The notes beneath the pieces were generated by a model. That model saw only the letters and a program-made list of their open reading frames with translations, was not told where the DNA came from and did no database searches. From assembly GCA_903831255.1 (NCBI GenBank), contig CAIKWZ010000013.1, positions 124,001-188,000 on the forward strand: 64,000 bases of DNA, written 5' to 3'. Below are positions 35,126 to 44,972 of this stretch, in pieces. The first letter of the stretch is position 1; each line of letters starts with the position of its first letter. A program made the translations under genes and the position numbers. The stretch comes from an uncultured Alphaproteobacteria bacterium. Its GTDB lineage: Bacteria > Pseudomonadota > Alphaproteobacteria > Caulobacterales > Hyphomonadaceae.

Positions 35126-35803
35126 TCACGGATAAAGGCGTCCGCTCCGCCAGGGCGCATCCGGGGTCTCCCGCAGAAACTCAAGACGATCGTGAAGCCT
35201 GAAGGGCCGATCCCGCCAGAACTCAATACGGGTTGGGGTGAGACGATAGCCGCGCCAGTGCGGCGGGCGGGGCGTTCGCCCGAGGCCATAGGCGGCGGCA
35301 AAGCGGGCGATGCGCGCTTCAAGCTCGAAACGTCCCTCCAGCGGTTTGGACTGCTGCGAAGCCCAGGCGCCTATCTGACTGTCCTTGGCGCGGCTCGCGA
35401 AATAGGCGTCCGCCTCCGCCTCAGCAGCGTCAAGAACAGGCCCGGAGACACGAACCTGCCGGCGGAGGGACTTCCAGTGGAAGCACAGCGCAGCCACCGG
35501 ATTGCTTTCCAGCTGCAGGCCCTTTCGGCTTTCGGAGTTGGTGTAAAAGACGAAGCCGTTCTGAGAGACGTCCTTGAGCAGGACCATGCGAACATCCGGC
35601 GCGCCCAGTTCATCAGCGGTGGCCAGCGCCATGGCGTTGGGATCGTTGGGCTCCCGGCGCCGGGCCTCCTCAAGCCACTCCGCAAACAACCCAAAGGGGT
35701 CAGTACGGGCAAACAGGGCGGGGTCGTCGGGCGAGGACGCGGCGGACGCCGCATACTCCTCCGCCGAGGGAGTTGAGGGAATCAGTCCGGGTCGATCAGT
35801 CAT
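35126..35803 (-). CDS. pdxH: Pyridoxamine/pyridoxine 5'-phosphate oxidase
   Basis: A 225-residue FMN enzyme that oxidises pyridoxine or pyridoxamine 5'-phosphate to pyridoxal 5'-phosphate. FMN-binding segments are visible: [18 protein letters not shown] (about 71-88), [11 protein letters not shown], and the [13 protein letters not shown] region. The C-terminal signature [15 protein letters not shown] with the terminal WRSGRLYP is a family hallmark. The start ATG is unambiguous. It diverges from aroC across 172 bp. Its 3' end lies 107 bp from the cyclase gene start. Confidence 0.95.
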   Translation of the reverse strand: MTDRPGLIPSTPSAEEYAASAASSPDDPALFARTDPFGLFAEWLEEARRREPNDPNAMALATADELGAPDVRMVLLKDVSQNGFVFYTNSESRKGLQLESNPVAALCFHWKSLRRQVRVSGPVLDAAEAEADAYFASRAKDSQIGAWASQQSKPLEGRFELEARIARFAAAYGLGRTPRPPHWRGYRLTPTRIEFWRDRPFRLHDRLEFLRETPDAPWRSGRLYP

Positions 35804-35975
35804 GCGGCGTTCCCTTTCGAGCTCAGCGCTCCTCGCCTCAGGCTAGTGCCGAGCGTTTGCCTGCGCCAGTGCGACGCGTTTCCGCGCGCCGCCGGAGACG
35901 AATCGTCCTCCCTCCCCCCTTTCCGGGAGCCGGACGACTGTTCAAAGGAAGTTTTTTGCGCTTCAAGCTGGGCTC

Positions 35976-37079
35976 ATGTCGCACAATACCTACGGTCATC
36001 TGTTTCGCGTCACCACCTGGGGGGAGAGCCACGGCCCCTCGATCGGCTGCGTCATCGACGGCTGCCCTCCGGGCATCGGACTTACAACCGAAGACATTCA
36101 GCCATGGCTCGATCGCCGCAAACCAGGAACCTCCCGATTCGTTACTCAGAGACGAGAGGACGATGAGGTGTCGATTCTCTCCGGGGTCTTTGAGGACGAT
36201 GAGATCCGGCGTCTTCACGGCGGGCCGGTCACGACAGGAACCCCGATCTCGCTGCTGATCCAGAACACCGATCAGAGATCCCGCGACTATCAGGACATTC
36301 GCGAACTTTACAGACCCGGACACGCCGACTTCACCTATGACCGAAAGTACGGCCTCAGGGACTACAGGGGCGGTGGGCGCTCTTCGGCTCGCGAGACAGC
36401 TTCACGGGTGGCCGCCGGCGCTGTCGCACGCAAGGTTCTCGGGCCCTCAATCCGCCTGCGCGCCGCTGTGATCCAGCTCGGGCCCCATCGGATCAACCGC
36501 GACAACTGGAACTGGGAGACGTGCGAAAGCAATCCGTTCTGGTGTCCGGATGCAAGCGCAGCGCCTCTTTGGGAAGAGTATCTCGACAGCATTCGCAAGA
36601 AGGGATCCTCGTGCGGGGCAATCATCGAGGCCGTCGCGGACGGCGTCCCGCCAGGCTGGGGCGCCCCCATTTACGGCAAGCTCGACGCCGACCTCGCCTC
36701 GGCCTTCATGTCTATCAACGCGGTCAAAGGAGTGGAGATCGGCGCCGGCTTCGAGGCGGCCGCCCTCAGCGGCGAGGACAATGCCGACGAGATGAGGATG
36801 TCCGGAGGAGATGTGCGTTTCCTCTCGAACAACAATGGCGGCATCCTCGGAGGCATTTCGACCGGCCAACCCATTGTGGTGCGCATGGCCGTGAAGCCGA
36901 CTTCGTCAATCCTCACCCCCCGTCAGACCGTCACCGCCTCGGGAGCGGAGACGGATATCCGCACGCGAGGACGTCATGATCCCTGCGTCGGCGTCCGGGC
37001 GGCGCCGGTGGCGGAGGCGATGCTCGCAGCCGTTCTGGCGGACCACAAACTCCGCCACACTGGCCAGACCGGGCGCTGA
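35976..37079 (+). CDS. aroC: Chorismate synthase
   Basis: A 367-residue enzyme that makes chorismate from EPSP, the last step of the shikimate pathway, using reduced FMN. The three signature regions are present: [18 protein letters not shown] near the N-terminus, [19 protein letters not shown] at about 130-148, and [12 protein letters not shown] near the C-terminus. The length is normal. The ATG at 35976 is the start required by the conserved [21 protein letters not shown]-terminus. It converges with tlyA; the intervening 384 bp hold the candidate small gene and hairpins described below. Confidence 0.97.
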   Translation: MSHNTYGHLFRVTTWGESHGPSIGCVIDGCPPGIGLTTEDIQPWLDRRKPGTSRFVTQRREDDEVSILSGVFEDDEIRRLHGGPVTTGTPISLLIQNTDQRSRDYQDIRELYRPGHADFTYDRKYGLRDYRGGGRSSARETASRVAAGAVARKVLGPSIRLRAAVIQLGPHRINRDNWNWETCESNPFWCPDASAAPLWEEYLDSIRKKGSSCGAIIEAVADGVPPGWGAPIYGKLDADLASAFMSINAVKGVEIGAGFEAAALSGEDNADEMRMSGGDVRFLSNNNGGILGGISTGQPIVVRMAVKPTSSILTPRQTVTASGAETDIRTRGRHDPCVGVRAAPVAEAMLAAVLADHKLRHTGQTGR

Positions 37080-37140
37080 GCGGGATCTCCGCTCCCTCAA
37101 GGCGCGACATTCCGTCCAAAAAAAGAACCGCTAACGGGAG

Positions 37141-37170
37141 TTGCCAGCCCGTAACATTCGCCCCTATAAC
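37141..37170 (+). promoter_or_regulatory. Sigma70-like promoter in the aroC-tlyA gap
   Basis: TTGCCA (37141-37146) and TATAAC (37165-37170) lie 18 bp apart, in the form CTATAAC favoured by alphaproteobacterial housekeeping sigma. It points away from aroC into a stretch with no annotated gene. The predicted transcription start is near 37177. Confidence 0.5.
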
Positions 37171-37189
37171 GCGAACGTCCACTCTCAAA

Positions 37190-37291
37190 ATGGGGATTTG
37201 GCTCGCCGACGCTGACAGGAAAGATCCGGCGAGGCGAGCTGGATTCATGGAGGATTTCTTTTCGGGTCGAACCTCACGCAAGGCTGATTAG
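37190..37291 (+). CDS. Candidate 33-residue small protein or leader of a structured RNA
   Basis: An ATG at 37190 opens a 33-codon frame ending with TAG at 37291. It encodes a hydrophilic peptide, GIWLADADRK at the start and GRTSRKAD at the end, with no membrane segment. It begins about 13 bases downstream of the predicted transcription start of the promoter at 37141, has no clear RBS, and could be translated almost leaderless. The same stretch can form stems (GCTCGCC with GGCGAGC), so the transcript may instead be a non-coding RNA ending near the hairpin at 37352-37383. Neither reading is proven. Confidence 0.25.
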   Translation: MGIWLADADRKDPARRAGFMEDFFSGRTSRKAD

Positions 37292-37351
37292 CCCTGCGGT
37301 GCGGCCCCGTACGAAGCAGGCCCGTCCCCCCAACCCAGGGCCTGACGAGGG

Positions 37352-37383
37352 CGGGCAGGGAAAGCGCAAGCCTTCCCTGCCCG
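37352..37383. terminator. Strong hairpin with GCAA tetraloop between convergent genes
   Basis: Eleven-bp arms (CGGGCAGGGAA / TTCCCTGCCCG) continue, after one mismatch, into GC-GCAA-GC, closing with a GNRA tetraloop. It sits between convergent aroC and tlyA. There is no T-tract on either strand, so it is either a bidirectional terminator of the GC-rich kind or part of a structured RNA from the promoter at 37141. A nearby CAGGCCC / GGGCCTG pair offers alternative folding. Confidence 0.45.
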
Positions 37384-37463
37384 TCTGGGGACGCCCCCTT
37401 CCCAGGCGAATCGGACAGGCGTTTTCTCCCCGGCCGGCCAGAGTTCCGGATCATCGGTTATCG

Positions 37464-38270
37464 TCACGCCTGTCCTTGTGAGGCGGCGTCAACACTGGTG
37501 TCAGCCTCCAGTCGCCTTGCATGAAAGAGATGCTCGACATTTCCGTCTCCGCCGCGGATCGGGCTCTCCTCCCATGAACAGATCCTCCACCCCTCCCCCA
37601 TGAGCCAGCCCGTGAGGCTCTCTCGAGCCAGGCCGACCGCATGTTGATCCGTCACCACGCCGCCCTTGCCCACGAAGCCGCGCCCAACCTCAAACTGGGG
37701 CTTGAACAGGGCTATCAGGTCTGCATCAGGCGACGCGAGTTTCAGAGGCGCCGCCAGCAGTTTGGACAGGCTGATGAAGCTCGCATCACACACGACCAGC
37801 GAGGGGCGAGAACAGCCGACGGCCTCCCACCGCGGATCATCCAGGGATCTGGCGTCGACGCCCTCGAGACTGATCACACGCGGATCCGACCTCATCCTCG
37901 GATGAAGCTGGTCGCGACCCACATCCACACAGACAACCTGATGCGCGCCCGCGGACAGCAGCACATCCGTGAAACCGCCGGTCGATGCGCCGATATCGAG
38001 ACAGATACGTCCCGCAGGCGACAGATCGAACGCTGAAAGAGCGTGAGCGAGCTTCACCCCGCCGCGCGAGACCCAGGGATGCGCCGGCTCGGCGTCTATC
38101 CGGCTCATGGCGGTCACCGGGAGGCCGGGCTTCAGACTGATGCGACCGTCGACCTCGACCTTACCGGCCTCAATCGAGGCGCGCGCCTGCGCGCGAGAAG
38201 GGGCAAGCCCGCGTCTCACGATCTCCGCATCCAGCCGGCGGCGCTCGTCTCCCTGATCCGGCTGGGTCAA
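37464..38270 (-). CDS. tlyA: TlyA-type rRNA (cytidine-2'-O)-methyltransferase
   Basis: I place the start at the TTG at 38270, seven bases after GGAG, giving 268 residues; an ATG at 38321 is an alternative. An S4 RNA-binding domain (about 8-70: RRLDAEIVRRGLAPSRAQAR, then VEVDGRISLKPG) precedes a FtsJ-like methyltransferase domain. The SAM site is CLDIGASTGGFTDVLLSAGA and the acidic motif is VVCVDVGRDQLHPR. The family 2'-O-methylates 16S and/or 23S rRNA; older annotations call it haemolysin. It follows the usual architecture and length. Confidence 0.9.
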   Translation of the reverse strand: MTQPDQGDERRRLDAEIVRRGLAPSRAQARASIEAGKVEVDGRISLKPGLPVTAMSRIDAEPAHPWVSRGGVKLAHALSAFDLSPAGRICLDIGASTGGFTDVLLSAGAHQVVCVDVGRDQLHPRMRSDPRVISLEGVDARSLDDPRWEAVGCSRPSLVVCDASFISLSKLLAAPLKLASPDADLIALFKPQFEVGRGFVGKGGVVTDQHAVGLARESLTGWLMGEGWRICSWEESPIRGGDGNVEHLFHARRLEADTSVDAASQGQA

Positions 38271-38460
38271 TTCTTCGCTCCGATACGCCGCGATGCCGAC
38301 GTTCCATCTCCGTGACGACATGAAGCGGCGTCTCGTCAATAGGCATCAGTTCGGACCACTTTGACGTTTCTCCATGCAAGTTCCATAAGGCGTCTCATCG
38401 ACCGGTCCGGGCCAGCAGCCGGAGACGGCCGTCGCAACACGCCTGAACAGGTCCGCGCCG

Positions 38461-39477
38461 ATGCCCCTTACTCCTGTTGAACGCAACAACATGTCCGAAC
38501 CGAACGCAGAGGCGTTCATCTTCGGATTTGAGTTTCATTCCGGGCAACGCCCTCGCCAGATCGCGTGGCCGGAGGTCAGGGAGATCGCCGCCGCCGCCTC
38601 CACAGGCTGGCGCTGGCTGCATTTCAACAGGCTCGCAGGCGCTACAGAGACCTGGCTTGAAGAACGAAGCGGCCTCGATGAAACGGTCATCTCGGCGCTC
38701 CTGCAGAACGAAACCCGCCCAAGATGCGTGGCGCACGGCGAAGGCCTTCTGCTCAACCTCAGAGGTGTGAACTACAACCCCGGCGCTGAACCTGAAGACA
38801 TGATCTCGGTCCGCATCTGGGCCACCGGGTCGCTAATCGTATCCATGAGGTCCTATCCTGTACGGGCGGTTCAGGAGATCCGAGAGGACGTTGCGCACAG
38901 CGATAGTCCCCTGACGCCGGGAGGCCTGCTCGTCCGGATCTGCGCTCAACTTGTGGACAACATGGACCCGATCGTCGAGCAGCTTCGTGACGACGCGGAT
39001 CAGTATGAAGAGCAGCTCCTGTCGCCGAACGCCCGCCTCCCCCGTAACGCACTTGCAGAATTCCGGGGGGCGATCCTCCTCCTGAGGCGCTACATACAGC
39101 CCCAGAAGGAGGCCGTAGCGCAGCTGCTTCGGGAGAACTCCTCGCTCATAGACGCCAGTCAGGCGATTTTGCTCAGGGAGGCGGGCGACCACATCACCCG
39201 GATCTCGGAAGAGCTGGACACAATCCGCGAGCGCGCCGCCGTTCTTCAGGACCAGGTGGCCGGCCATCGACAGGAAATCCTCAACCGACGCCTCCTTGCA
39301 CTTTCCATTGTATCGTCCGTCTTCCTGCCTCTGACCTTCCTCACCGGACTGCTCGGAATGAATGTGGCGGGGATCCCGTTCGCGGGCGAAGCCTGGGCGT
39401 TTCCGATTATCGTCATTCTGCTGACGATGGTGGCGGGCAGCCTTCTGGGGGTTCTGAAGCTTCTGAGGTGGATGTAA
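38461..39477 (+). CDS. ZntB-like CorA-family metal transporter
   Basis: A 338-residue inner-membrane protein of the CorA superfamily. A long cytoplasmic N-terminal domain (about 1-270) with a coiled region (ITRISEELDTIRERAAVLQD) ends in two membrane helices. The first helix finishes with the signature GLLGMNVAGIPF (about 303-314), in which GMN is the pore motif; the second lies at about 320-337. The absence of a strong acidic loop and the overall likeness favour the ZntB zinc/proton group over magnesium CorA. The start at 38461 or the ATG at 38491 are both possible. The GNAT gene follows 13 bp later. Confidence 0.85.
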   Translation: MPLTPVERNNMSEPNAEAFIFGFEFHSGQRPRQIAWPEVREIAAAASTGWRWLHFNRLAGATETWLEERSGLDETVISALLQNETRPRCVAHGEGLLLNLRGVNYNPGAEPEDMISVRIWATGSLIVSMRSYPVRAVQEIREDVAHSDSPLTPGGLLVRICAQLVDNMDPIVEQLRDDADQYEEQLLSPNARLPRNALAEFRGAILLLRRYIQPQKEAVAQLLRENSSLIDASQAILLREAGDHITRISEELDTIRERAAVLQDQVAGHRQEILNRRLLALSIVSSVFLPLTFLTGLLGMNVAGIPFAGEAWAFPIIVILLTMVAGSLLGVLKLLRWM

Positions 39478-39490
39478 TGCGGGTTCCGAG

Positions 39491-40018
39491 ATGATCATCA
39501 CACCCAGAGCCGGCTTTCAGGTCGTCGACGCATCGCCACGAGATGTCGCCGGCATCTGCGACATTTATAATCAGGCGGTGCGGGAAACCTATTCAATCTG
39601 GTCTGAGACGGAGACGACGCCGGAGCTCCGAAGACGCTGGATGGAGACACGCCGCGCTGACGGCTTTCCGGTGCTCGTGGCGCGATCCTCAGGAGCGGAT
39701 GAAATCGTCCTTGGGTACGGAAGCTTCGGCACGTTTCGCGACTTTCCCGGTTTTTCCAAAACGGTCGAACATTCCGTGTACGTCGCCCCCGAAGCGCAGG
39801 GACAAGGCGTGGGACGCGCCCTCCTCGGCGCCCTGATCAACGCCGCCCGCCAACGCGGGCTGTCCGCAATGGTCGGCGCAATCGATTCGACGAACGAAGC
39901 CTCTCTGGCGCTCCATGCAAAGCTCGGCTTCGAGGAGCAGGGACGGCTGACGGGCGTCGGCCATAAGTTCGGCCGGCGTCTCGATCTGGTGTTCATGGTC
40001 CGACAGGTCGATAGCTGA
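39491..40018 (+). CDS. GNAT N-acetyltransferase (phosphinothricin acetyltransferase-like)
   Basis: A 175-residue protein with a complete GNAT domain. The acetyl-CoA loop is intact (EAQGQGVGRALLGALINAA, about 97-115). The strand before it (KTVEHSVYVAP) and the downstream motif (GFEEQGRLTGVGHKFGR) match the PAT/YncA group, which acetylates amines such as phosphinothricin, methionine sulfone or other amino-acid derivatives. Which substrate applies here is unknown. It is co-directional with and 13 bp after the ZntB-like gene, and converges with dxs. Confidence 0.85.
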   Translation: MIITPRAGFQVVDASPRDVAGICDIYNQAVRETYSIWSETETTPELRRRWMETRRADGFPVLVARSSGADEIVLGYGSFGTFRDFPGFSKTVEHSVYVAPEAQGQGVGRALLGALINAARQRGLSAMVGAIDSTNEASLALHAKLGFEEQGRLTGVGHKFGRRLDLVFMVRQVDS

Positions 40019-40027
40019 GGGGCGTCC

Positions 40028-41941
40028 TCAGGCGATGATGCGCCGAAGCGCCTCTTCATCACCCCGTCCGAGCGCCTTTATGGCTGAAGCAGCGATGGAT
40101 CTCGCGTCGAGACCGGCGTCCTCATACATTCTCTCGGGACGATCCTGATCCTGAAAGCGATCGGGAAGATGAAGGGTCCGAATGCGCAGTCCCGAATCCA
40201 GCAATCCATGTGCAGCAAGATGCTGAAGGACAAAGGCGCCAAATCCGCCCATCGCTCCCTCCTCGATCGTAAGCAGCACCTCATGATTACGCGCCAGATC
40301 GGAAACGAGTTCCGTATCCAGAGGCTTCGCGAACCGAGCATCGGCGACCGTGGTGGAAAGCCCCTGAGCCGCCAGCATGTCGGCGGCCGACAATGCCTCC
40401 TGCAACCGCGCCCCATAAGACAGGATTGCGATCGAAGCCCCCTCACGGACAACCCGTCCCTTGCCGATTTCGAGAGGCTGCGCGTCAATGAGCTGCGGCA
40501 GACCGAGGCCCTCCCCCCGAGGATAGCGGAACGCTGAGGGACGATCGTCGATGATGTGAGCGGTCGCAACCATGCGCTGCAATTCCGTCTCGTCGGCCGC
40601 CGCCATCAGGATGAACCCAGGCAGAGCCCCCAGGTAGCCGATGTCGAATGAGCCGGCATGGGTTGGACCGTCAGCACCCACAAGACCGGCCCGATCCAGT
40701 GCGAAACGCACCGGCAGGCGCTGAATAGCGACATCATGGACGACGCTGTCATAGCCTCTCTGAAGAAAGGTCGAATAGATCGCAGCGAAGGGCTTCACTC
40801 CGTCAGCCGCAAGGCCTGCCGCAAACGTGACGGCGTGCTGCTCGGCTATGCCGACATCGAAGCATCGGTCCGGAAATCTCTCGGCGAAAAGATCAAGGCC
40901 GGTTCCCGAAGGCATCGCCGCCGTGATGGCGACAACGGACGGATCCTTTTCCGCCACCCGAATGAGTTCGCGCGCGAACACGGAGGTATAGGACGGGGGT
41001 CCGGCCTTGGCCTTGGCCTGCTCGCCCGTCACCACGTTGAACTTCGACACCCCATGATACTTGTCATCAGCGTTTTCAGCCGGGGCGTAACCGTGTCCCT
41101 TCTGGGTCACGACATGCACAAGCACGGGACCGTTGTCCATGTCGCGGACATTTTCGAAAACAGGGATCAGCGCGCTGAGATCGTGACCGTCGATCGGCCC
41201 CACATAGTAGAATCCCAGGGCGTCAAACATGTCGCCCCCGAGGGCGAAATTGCGGGCATAATGCTCGGCCTTCTTGGCAGGCCCTTCCAGACCGATGGCG
41301 CGAACCATCGATTTCGCGGCCTTGCGCAGGGTCCGATAGCCCTTGGAGGAGACCGTCCGGGACAGATAGTGGCTAAGGGCCCCCACAGGAGGGGCGATGG
41401 ACATGTCGTTGTCGTTGAGAACAACGATCATACGGGTGTTCATGCCGCCCGCATTGTTCATCGCCTCATAGATCATGCCGGCGGTCATCGCGCCGTCTCC
41501 GACAACGGCGATCACCCGGTTGTCACGTCCTGCAAGATCCCGGGCGACGGCGAAGCCTGCGGCCGCAGAAACGGACGTACCCGCATGCGCGGCCCCGAAC
41601 GGATCATACTCACTCTCATCGCGCTTCGTGAAACCCGAGAGCCCTCCGCCCGTCCGCAGCGTGCGAATACGGTCGCGTCGTCCGGTCAGGATCTTGTGGG
41701 GGTAGGCCTGATGCCCGACATCCCACACAAGACGATCACGCGGCGTATCGAAGACGGCGTGCAGGGCGACCGTCAGCTCCACAACCCCGAGCCCTGCTCC
41801 CAGATGCCCGCCGGTCACGGAGACCGCACTTACGGTCTCTGCGCGCAGCTCGTCTGCGATCTGCTTCAACTCGTTCCGCGAGCGCCCCCTGAGGTCGGCC
41901 GGAGTGCGGATCTGATCAAGAAGAGGTGTCTGGCTGGTCAT
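40028..41941 (-). CDS. dxs: 1-deoxy-D-xylulose-5-phosphate synthase
   Basis: A 637-residue thiamine-diphosphate enzyme that condenses pyruvate and glyceraldehyde 3-phosphate, the first step of the MEP isoprenoid pathway. The TPP-binding motif is [18 protein letters not shown] (about 147-164). The conserved histidine segment [16 protein letters not shown], the [17 protein letters not shown] region (catalytic Glu) and the C-terminal transketolase domain are all present. It follows ispA by 31 bp, and the set xseB-ispA-dxs on one strand is the typical alphaproteobacterial arrangement. Confidence 0.97.
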   Translation of the reverse strand: MTSQTPLLDQIRTPADLRGRSRNELKQIADELRAETVSAVSVTGGHLGAGLGVVELTVALHAVFDTPRDRLVWDVGHQAYPHKILTGRRDRIRTLRTGGGLSGFTKRDESEYDPFGAAHAGTSVSAAAGFAVARDLAGRDNRVIAVVGDGAMTAGMIYEAMNNAGGMNTRMIVVLNDNDMSIAPPVGALSHYLSRTVSSKGYRTLRKAAKSMVRAIGLEGPAKKAEHYARNFALGGDMFDALGFYYVGPIDGHDLSALIPVFENVRDMDNGPVLVHVVTQKGHGYAPAENADDKYHGVSKFNVVTGEQAKAKAGPPSYTSVFARELIRVAEKDPSVVAITAAMPSGTGLDLFAERFPDRCFDVGIAEQHAVTFAAGLAADGVKPFAAIYSTFLQRGYDSVVHDVAIQRLPVRFALDRAGLVGADGPTHAGSFDIGYLGALPGFILMAAADETELQRMVATAHIIDDRPSAFRYPRGEGLGLPQLIDAQPLEIGKGRVVREGASIAILSYGARLQEALSAADMLAAQGLSTTVADARFAKPLDTELVSDLARNHEVLLTIEEGAMGGFGAFVLQHLAAHGLLDSGLRIRTLHLPDRFQDQDRPERMYEDAGLDARSIAASAIKALGRGDEEALRRIIA

Positions 41942-41972
41942 TCAGGCATCTGTTCAACAACTGCACATCGCT

Positions 41973-42896
41973 TTAATGGCGACGATTGAGCACAAAGTCG
42001 ACCGTCTGAACCAGCAAAGACGCTCGCGTCCCAAAAGAGGACAGATGCTGCTTTGCCTGTGCGGCGAGAAAAATCACTCTTTCCCGAGCGCCCTCGACAC
42101 CCAGGAGGGTCACGAAGTTAACCTTTCCCGCATCCTTGTCCTTTTCGACCGCCTTTCCAAGCGTTTCCTCATCCCCCTCAACATCAAGAAGGTCGTCGAC
42201 GATCTGAAAGGCAAGACCGAGATCCGTGGTGAAGCCCGCAACGGCCTGACGCTCATGGTCATGAGCCCCGCCCAGCAGCGCCCCCACTTCCCCGGCGAAG
42301 GTGATCATGGCCCCGGTCTTCAGTCTTTGCATCCGGGTGAGAACCTGAAGGGGATCCTCGCCATCGATCTCGGGGCGCATGTCGATCATCTGACCGCCGA
42401 CCATTCCGCGGGGGCCGGCGGCATGCGCCATCCGTTCGATCAGCCGACATCGCATGACCGCATCCCGGTGAGTCTCGGGCGACGCCATGATCTCGAATGC
42501 GAGGGTTAGGAGAGCGTCACCCGCCAGAACGGCGGTGGCCTCGTCGAAGGCCTTATGGACCGTGGGCTGACCGCGGCGGATATCGTCATCATCCATGCAC
42601 GGCAGATCGTCATGAATCAGCGAGTAGGCATGAACACACTCGATGGCCGCCGCCGCCCGCAGCAGCGCCTTCTCAGGGGCCCCGAACATGCGGCCGACCT
42701 CGATGGCGATGAAGGGTCGTATGCGTTTACCCCGTCCCAGCGCCCCATGCCTCATCGCCCTCATCAACTGAGCTTCCGGCCCCGCAGCGGACGGAATCAG
42801 CTGGTCGATCGCCACCGTGATGCGATCTCCAACCTCGTTGAGGCGGCGTTCAAAAACAGGGTCTACGGCGATTTTCAACGCATATCTTCCCTGCAC
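41973..42896 (-). CDS. ispA: Farnesyl/geranyl diphosphate synthase
   Basis: A 307-residue trans-prenyltransferase of the FPP synthase type, extending dimethylallyl diphosphate with isopentenyl diphosphate. The first aspartate-rich motif, HDDLPCMDDDDIRRGQPTVH (about 95-114), has the two-residue insertion typical of bacterial FPP synthases. The second reads DDLLDVEGDEETLGK (about 240). The N-terminal RRLNEVGDRIT segment and GKRIRPFI are also usual. It sits between xseB and dxs and supplies precursors for quinones, undecaprenyl phosphate and hopanoids. Confidence 0.95.
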   Translation of the reverse strand: MQGRYALKIAVDPVFERRLNEVGDRITVAIDQLIPSAAGPEAQLMRAMRHGALGRGKRIRPFIAIEVGRMFGAPEKALLRAAAAIECVHAYSLIHDDLPCMDDDDIRRGQPTVHKAFDEATAVLAGDALLTLAFEIMASPETHRDAVMRCRLIERMAHAAGPRGMVGGQMIDMRPEIDGEDPLQVLTRMQRLKTGAMITFAGEVGALLGGAHDHERQAVAGFTTDLGLAFQIVDDLLDVEGDEETLGKAVEKDKDAGKVNFVTLLGVEGARERVIFLAAQAKQHLSSFGTRASLLVQTVDFVLNRRH

Positions 42897-42917
42897 AACG
42901 GAGAGCTCAACAATGTC

Positions 42918-43169
42918 TCAGGCCTCATCGACAAGCTCTACTCCCCTTGGACCTTCAGGTCCGAGAACAATCTTTTCAACTTTGAGCTCGGCAGCCTTAA
43001 GTTTTTGTTCGCAGTGAGCCTTCAATGCGGCGCCACGCTCATAAATGCGGATCGAATCCTCCAAAGGCACGTCCCCGGCTTCGAGACGATCGACGATCCT
43101 CTCCAGAGCGGTCAGCGCGTCCTCAAAACTCATCGTCGCAATATCCGGGGCGTCAGCGGACTGAGGCAT
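42918..43169 (-). CDS. xseB: Exodeoxyribonuclease VII small subunit
   Basis: The start is the ATG at 43169, with GGAGA five bases upstream; a longer frame to 43400 would overlap the phosphatase gene. The product is 83 residues: a helical hairpin with the family motif [20 protein letters not shown] (about 14-33), [20 protein letters not shown] and a C-terminal Lys/Glu-rich helix. It pairs with the catalytic XseA subunit (not in this window) to degrade single-stranded DNA. It is followed by ispA 21 bp later, the normal operon order. Confidence 0.93.
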   Translation of the reverse strand: MPQSADAPDIATMSFEDALTALERIVDRLEAGDVPLEDSIRIYERGAALKAHCEQKLKAAELKVEKIVLGPEGPRGVELVDEA

Positions 43170-43245
43170 CGGCGTCTCCATGCTCCCAAAGAAATCCCTT
43201 CGCGAAGACCGCACTCGATGCATGGCCGTCGGAGGGAAGGACCGG

Positions 43246-43866
43246 CTATCTTCTGCGCTCGTATACGCGAAATGACCAGTAGGCGTCTCCACCATCACGC
43301 ACACAGGCCCAGCCGCGTCGAGCCAGCGGCCGCCGAAGCATTCGGTTGAACCACCCGTGCGCCGCGAGCACGACATCACGCCCATCAGACGCCGTTTCAA
43401 TCAGAACGTCCGCCGCCTTGCGAGCCCGAGCTCGCGTCTCGACGGCTGATTCCTGCCCTCCCGAATGCCCGAGCAACCATGCGAGGCGCGCGATCTTGTT
43501 CCACGTCTTGGGCAGATAACGACGACGGTCCGACCACTCCGGAGGCGGCAGGGGGGCCTCGTTGAAAATCTCATTTGTCGCAATGCTTCGCCCCGGGGCG
43601 ATCATCGACGCTGTCTCAATGGCGCGCGGACGGACACTCGACAAGACGACGGCATCAATCGCGCGTCGGACCAACTCTTCAGGGCAGGACTGACCCGCGG
43701 CGAGCGATCCGATCTCGTAGAGCGCCCACCAGTCCTTGTACGCCCGCCAGTCCAGCGGCGGTCCCGCTTCACGATCCAAAGCAGGACGCCCGTGACGCAC
43801 GACCAGGATCCTCCCAGGCCGGGGGGCGCGCCTCGTTCGTTCCTTTTCGAGGGATACGTCCGTCAT
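43246..43866 (-). CDS. Histidine phosphatase (phosphoglycerate mutase-like) family protein
   Basis: The start is placed at the ATG at 43866 (about 206 residues); an upstream ATG at 43905 is weaker. The catalytic phosphohistidine motif is [12 protein letters not shown] (about 22-33), with the second active-site histidine in [12 protein letters not shown] near the C-terminus. The [11 protein letters not shown] segment between them is typical of the superfamily. Members dephosphorylate small molecules or proteins; the substrate here is unknown. It lies 76 bp upstream of xseB and may be co-transcribed. Confidence 0.85.
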   Translation of the reverse strand: MTDVSLEKERTRRAPRPGRILVVRHGRPALDREAGPPLDWRAYKDWWALYEIGSLAAGQSCPEELVRRAIDAVVLSSVRPRAIETASMIAPGRSIATNEIFNEAPLPPPEWSDRRRYLPKTWNKIARLAWLLGHSGGQESAVETRARARKAADVLIETASDGRDVVLAAHGWFNRMLRRPLARRGWACVRDGGDAYWSFRVYERRR

Positions 43867-44006
43867 TTCGCGTCCAGCCCAAAGCCCGCCTTCCCCCCAG
43901 GGCAACGGGGGAGGAGCGGCCTCCTGCTTACTTCAACCCCGACAAAAACGGAAATCCCATTCATGCCCGATACGCCAAGCGCTCTGCGCCCCGCCATCCG
44001 CACCCA

Positions 44007-44876
44007 TCAGAGGGCGCGCCATAGGCGCGGAGCGGCGCACTCGGCCCCGTCGGCGCGACGGCAGGCGTAGAGGCTGAACAGAACCGTCTCAGCCCGGCCG
44101 ATCAGATGATCGAACGGCACAAAGCCGACCGCCGGCTCACCGCCTGAGATGGCGCGGCAATTCCACGCGTCGGGGAAGGCTGCCGCCATGCCGGGATGGC
44201 CAGATGACGCGCGGCTGTCCTCAGAGTTGTCGCGATTATCTCCCATCATGAAGACATGTCCTTCCGGGACCCTGAAGATCGGGGTCCGGTCGAGACATTC
44301 GTTGTCGGAAAACTCGTGAATGAGATGGGTTCCCTTCTCGCCCGGGAGGGTTTCGCGATACTCCGCGGCCGTCCGCAGCATGCGTGAGCTGTCGCCCTGG
44401 ACGTAGCTGAAGGTTCGGACCAGCTCCCGCTTCACTTCCTCGCCGTTCAGAAACAGGAGACCGTCCTTGTATTGAACGGTATCGCCCGGCAGCCCGACAA
44501 TCCGCTTGATCATCACCTTATTGCTGGAGGGATGCTGGAAGACAATGACGTCGCCGCGGCGAGGCGCGGATCCCATCACGCGGTTGGAGGGATCGCCTTC
44601 GTCATCGCCAATAAACCACGAGCCGATGTTGAAGGGCACTGAATGCCGGTTATAGCCGTACGAGAATTTTGAGACCGCGACCCGGTCTCCCACCTGAAGC
44701 GCCGGCACCATGCTTTCTGAGGGGATCGAGCGCAGCTCATAGACGAAGGTTGAAAACACGAGCCAGAAGGGCACAAAGACCGCTATCGTAAAAACCGTCT
44801 CGCGGATCTCGTGAATAATCTTCTCAACCCAGGTCTTGGACCCGGTCGCCTGCTCGGTTGTCGTGTCGTTGGCCAT
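44007..44876 (-). CDS. lepB: Signal peptidase I
   Basis: A 289-residue membrane serine protease that removes signal peptides from exported pre-proteins. One N-terminal membrane helix (about 27-48) is followed by the catalytic serine (about S55, in SIPSESM) and lysine (about K124, in KRIVGLPGD). The later motif GDNRDNSEDSR is diagnostic. The C-terminal part (about 230-289) is family-typical. The gene has an isolated position, with its own 96-bp upstream gap from the MBL gene at 44973, and no partner operon genes. Confidence 0.95.
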   Translation of the reverse strand: MANDTTTEQATGSKTWVEKIIHEIRETVFTIAVFVPFWLVFSTFVYELRSIPSESMVPALQVGDRVAVSKFSYGYNRHSVPFNIGSWFIGDDEGDPSNRVMGSAPRRGDVIVFQHPSSNKVMIKRIVGLPGDTVQYKDGLLFLNGEEVKRELVRTFSYVQGDSSRMLRTAAEYRETLPGEKGTHLIHEFSDNECLDRTPIFRVPEGHVFMMGDNRDNSEDSRASSGHPGMAAAFPDAWNCRAISGGEPAVGFVPFDHLIGRAETVLFSLYACRRADGAECAAPRLWRAL

Positions 44877-44972
44877 GCCGTGAACCCTGAACCCACACTG
44901 ATATATCCCGACAGCGCCGGCAGGCCCCGCCCAGGATAGACGGCTCCATACGCACCGCCTGAGGGGGGGACG

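Noticed and set aside
37171-37460. 6S RNA, tmRNA, SRP RNA or RNase P RNA in the aroC-tlyA gap
   Set aside because: None of the conserved cores I know (tag ending in ALAA, RNase P GAGGAAAGTC, SRP GNAR loop with its asymmetric bulge) could be found; it is kept as an unknown candidate instead.
40658-41989. 443-codon open frame on the plus strand
   Set aside because: It lies entirely antisense to dxs, whose motifs are unmistakable. The frame is rich in His, Arg and Gly, as expected of a complement of GC-rich coding DNA.
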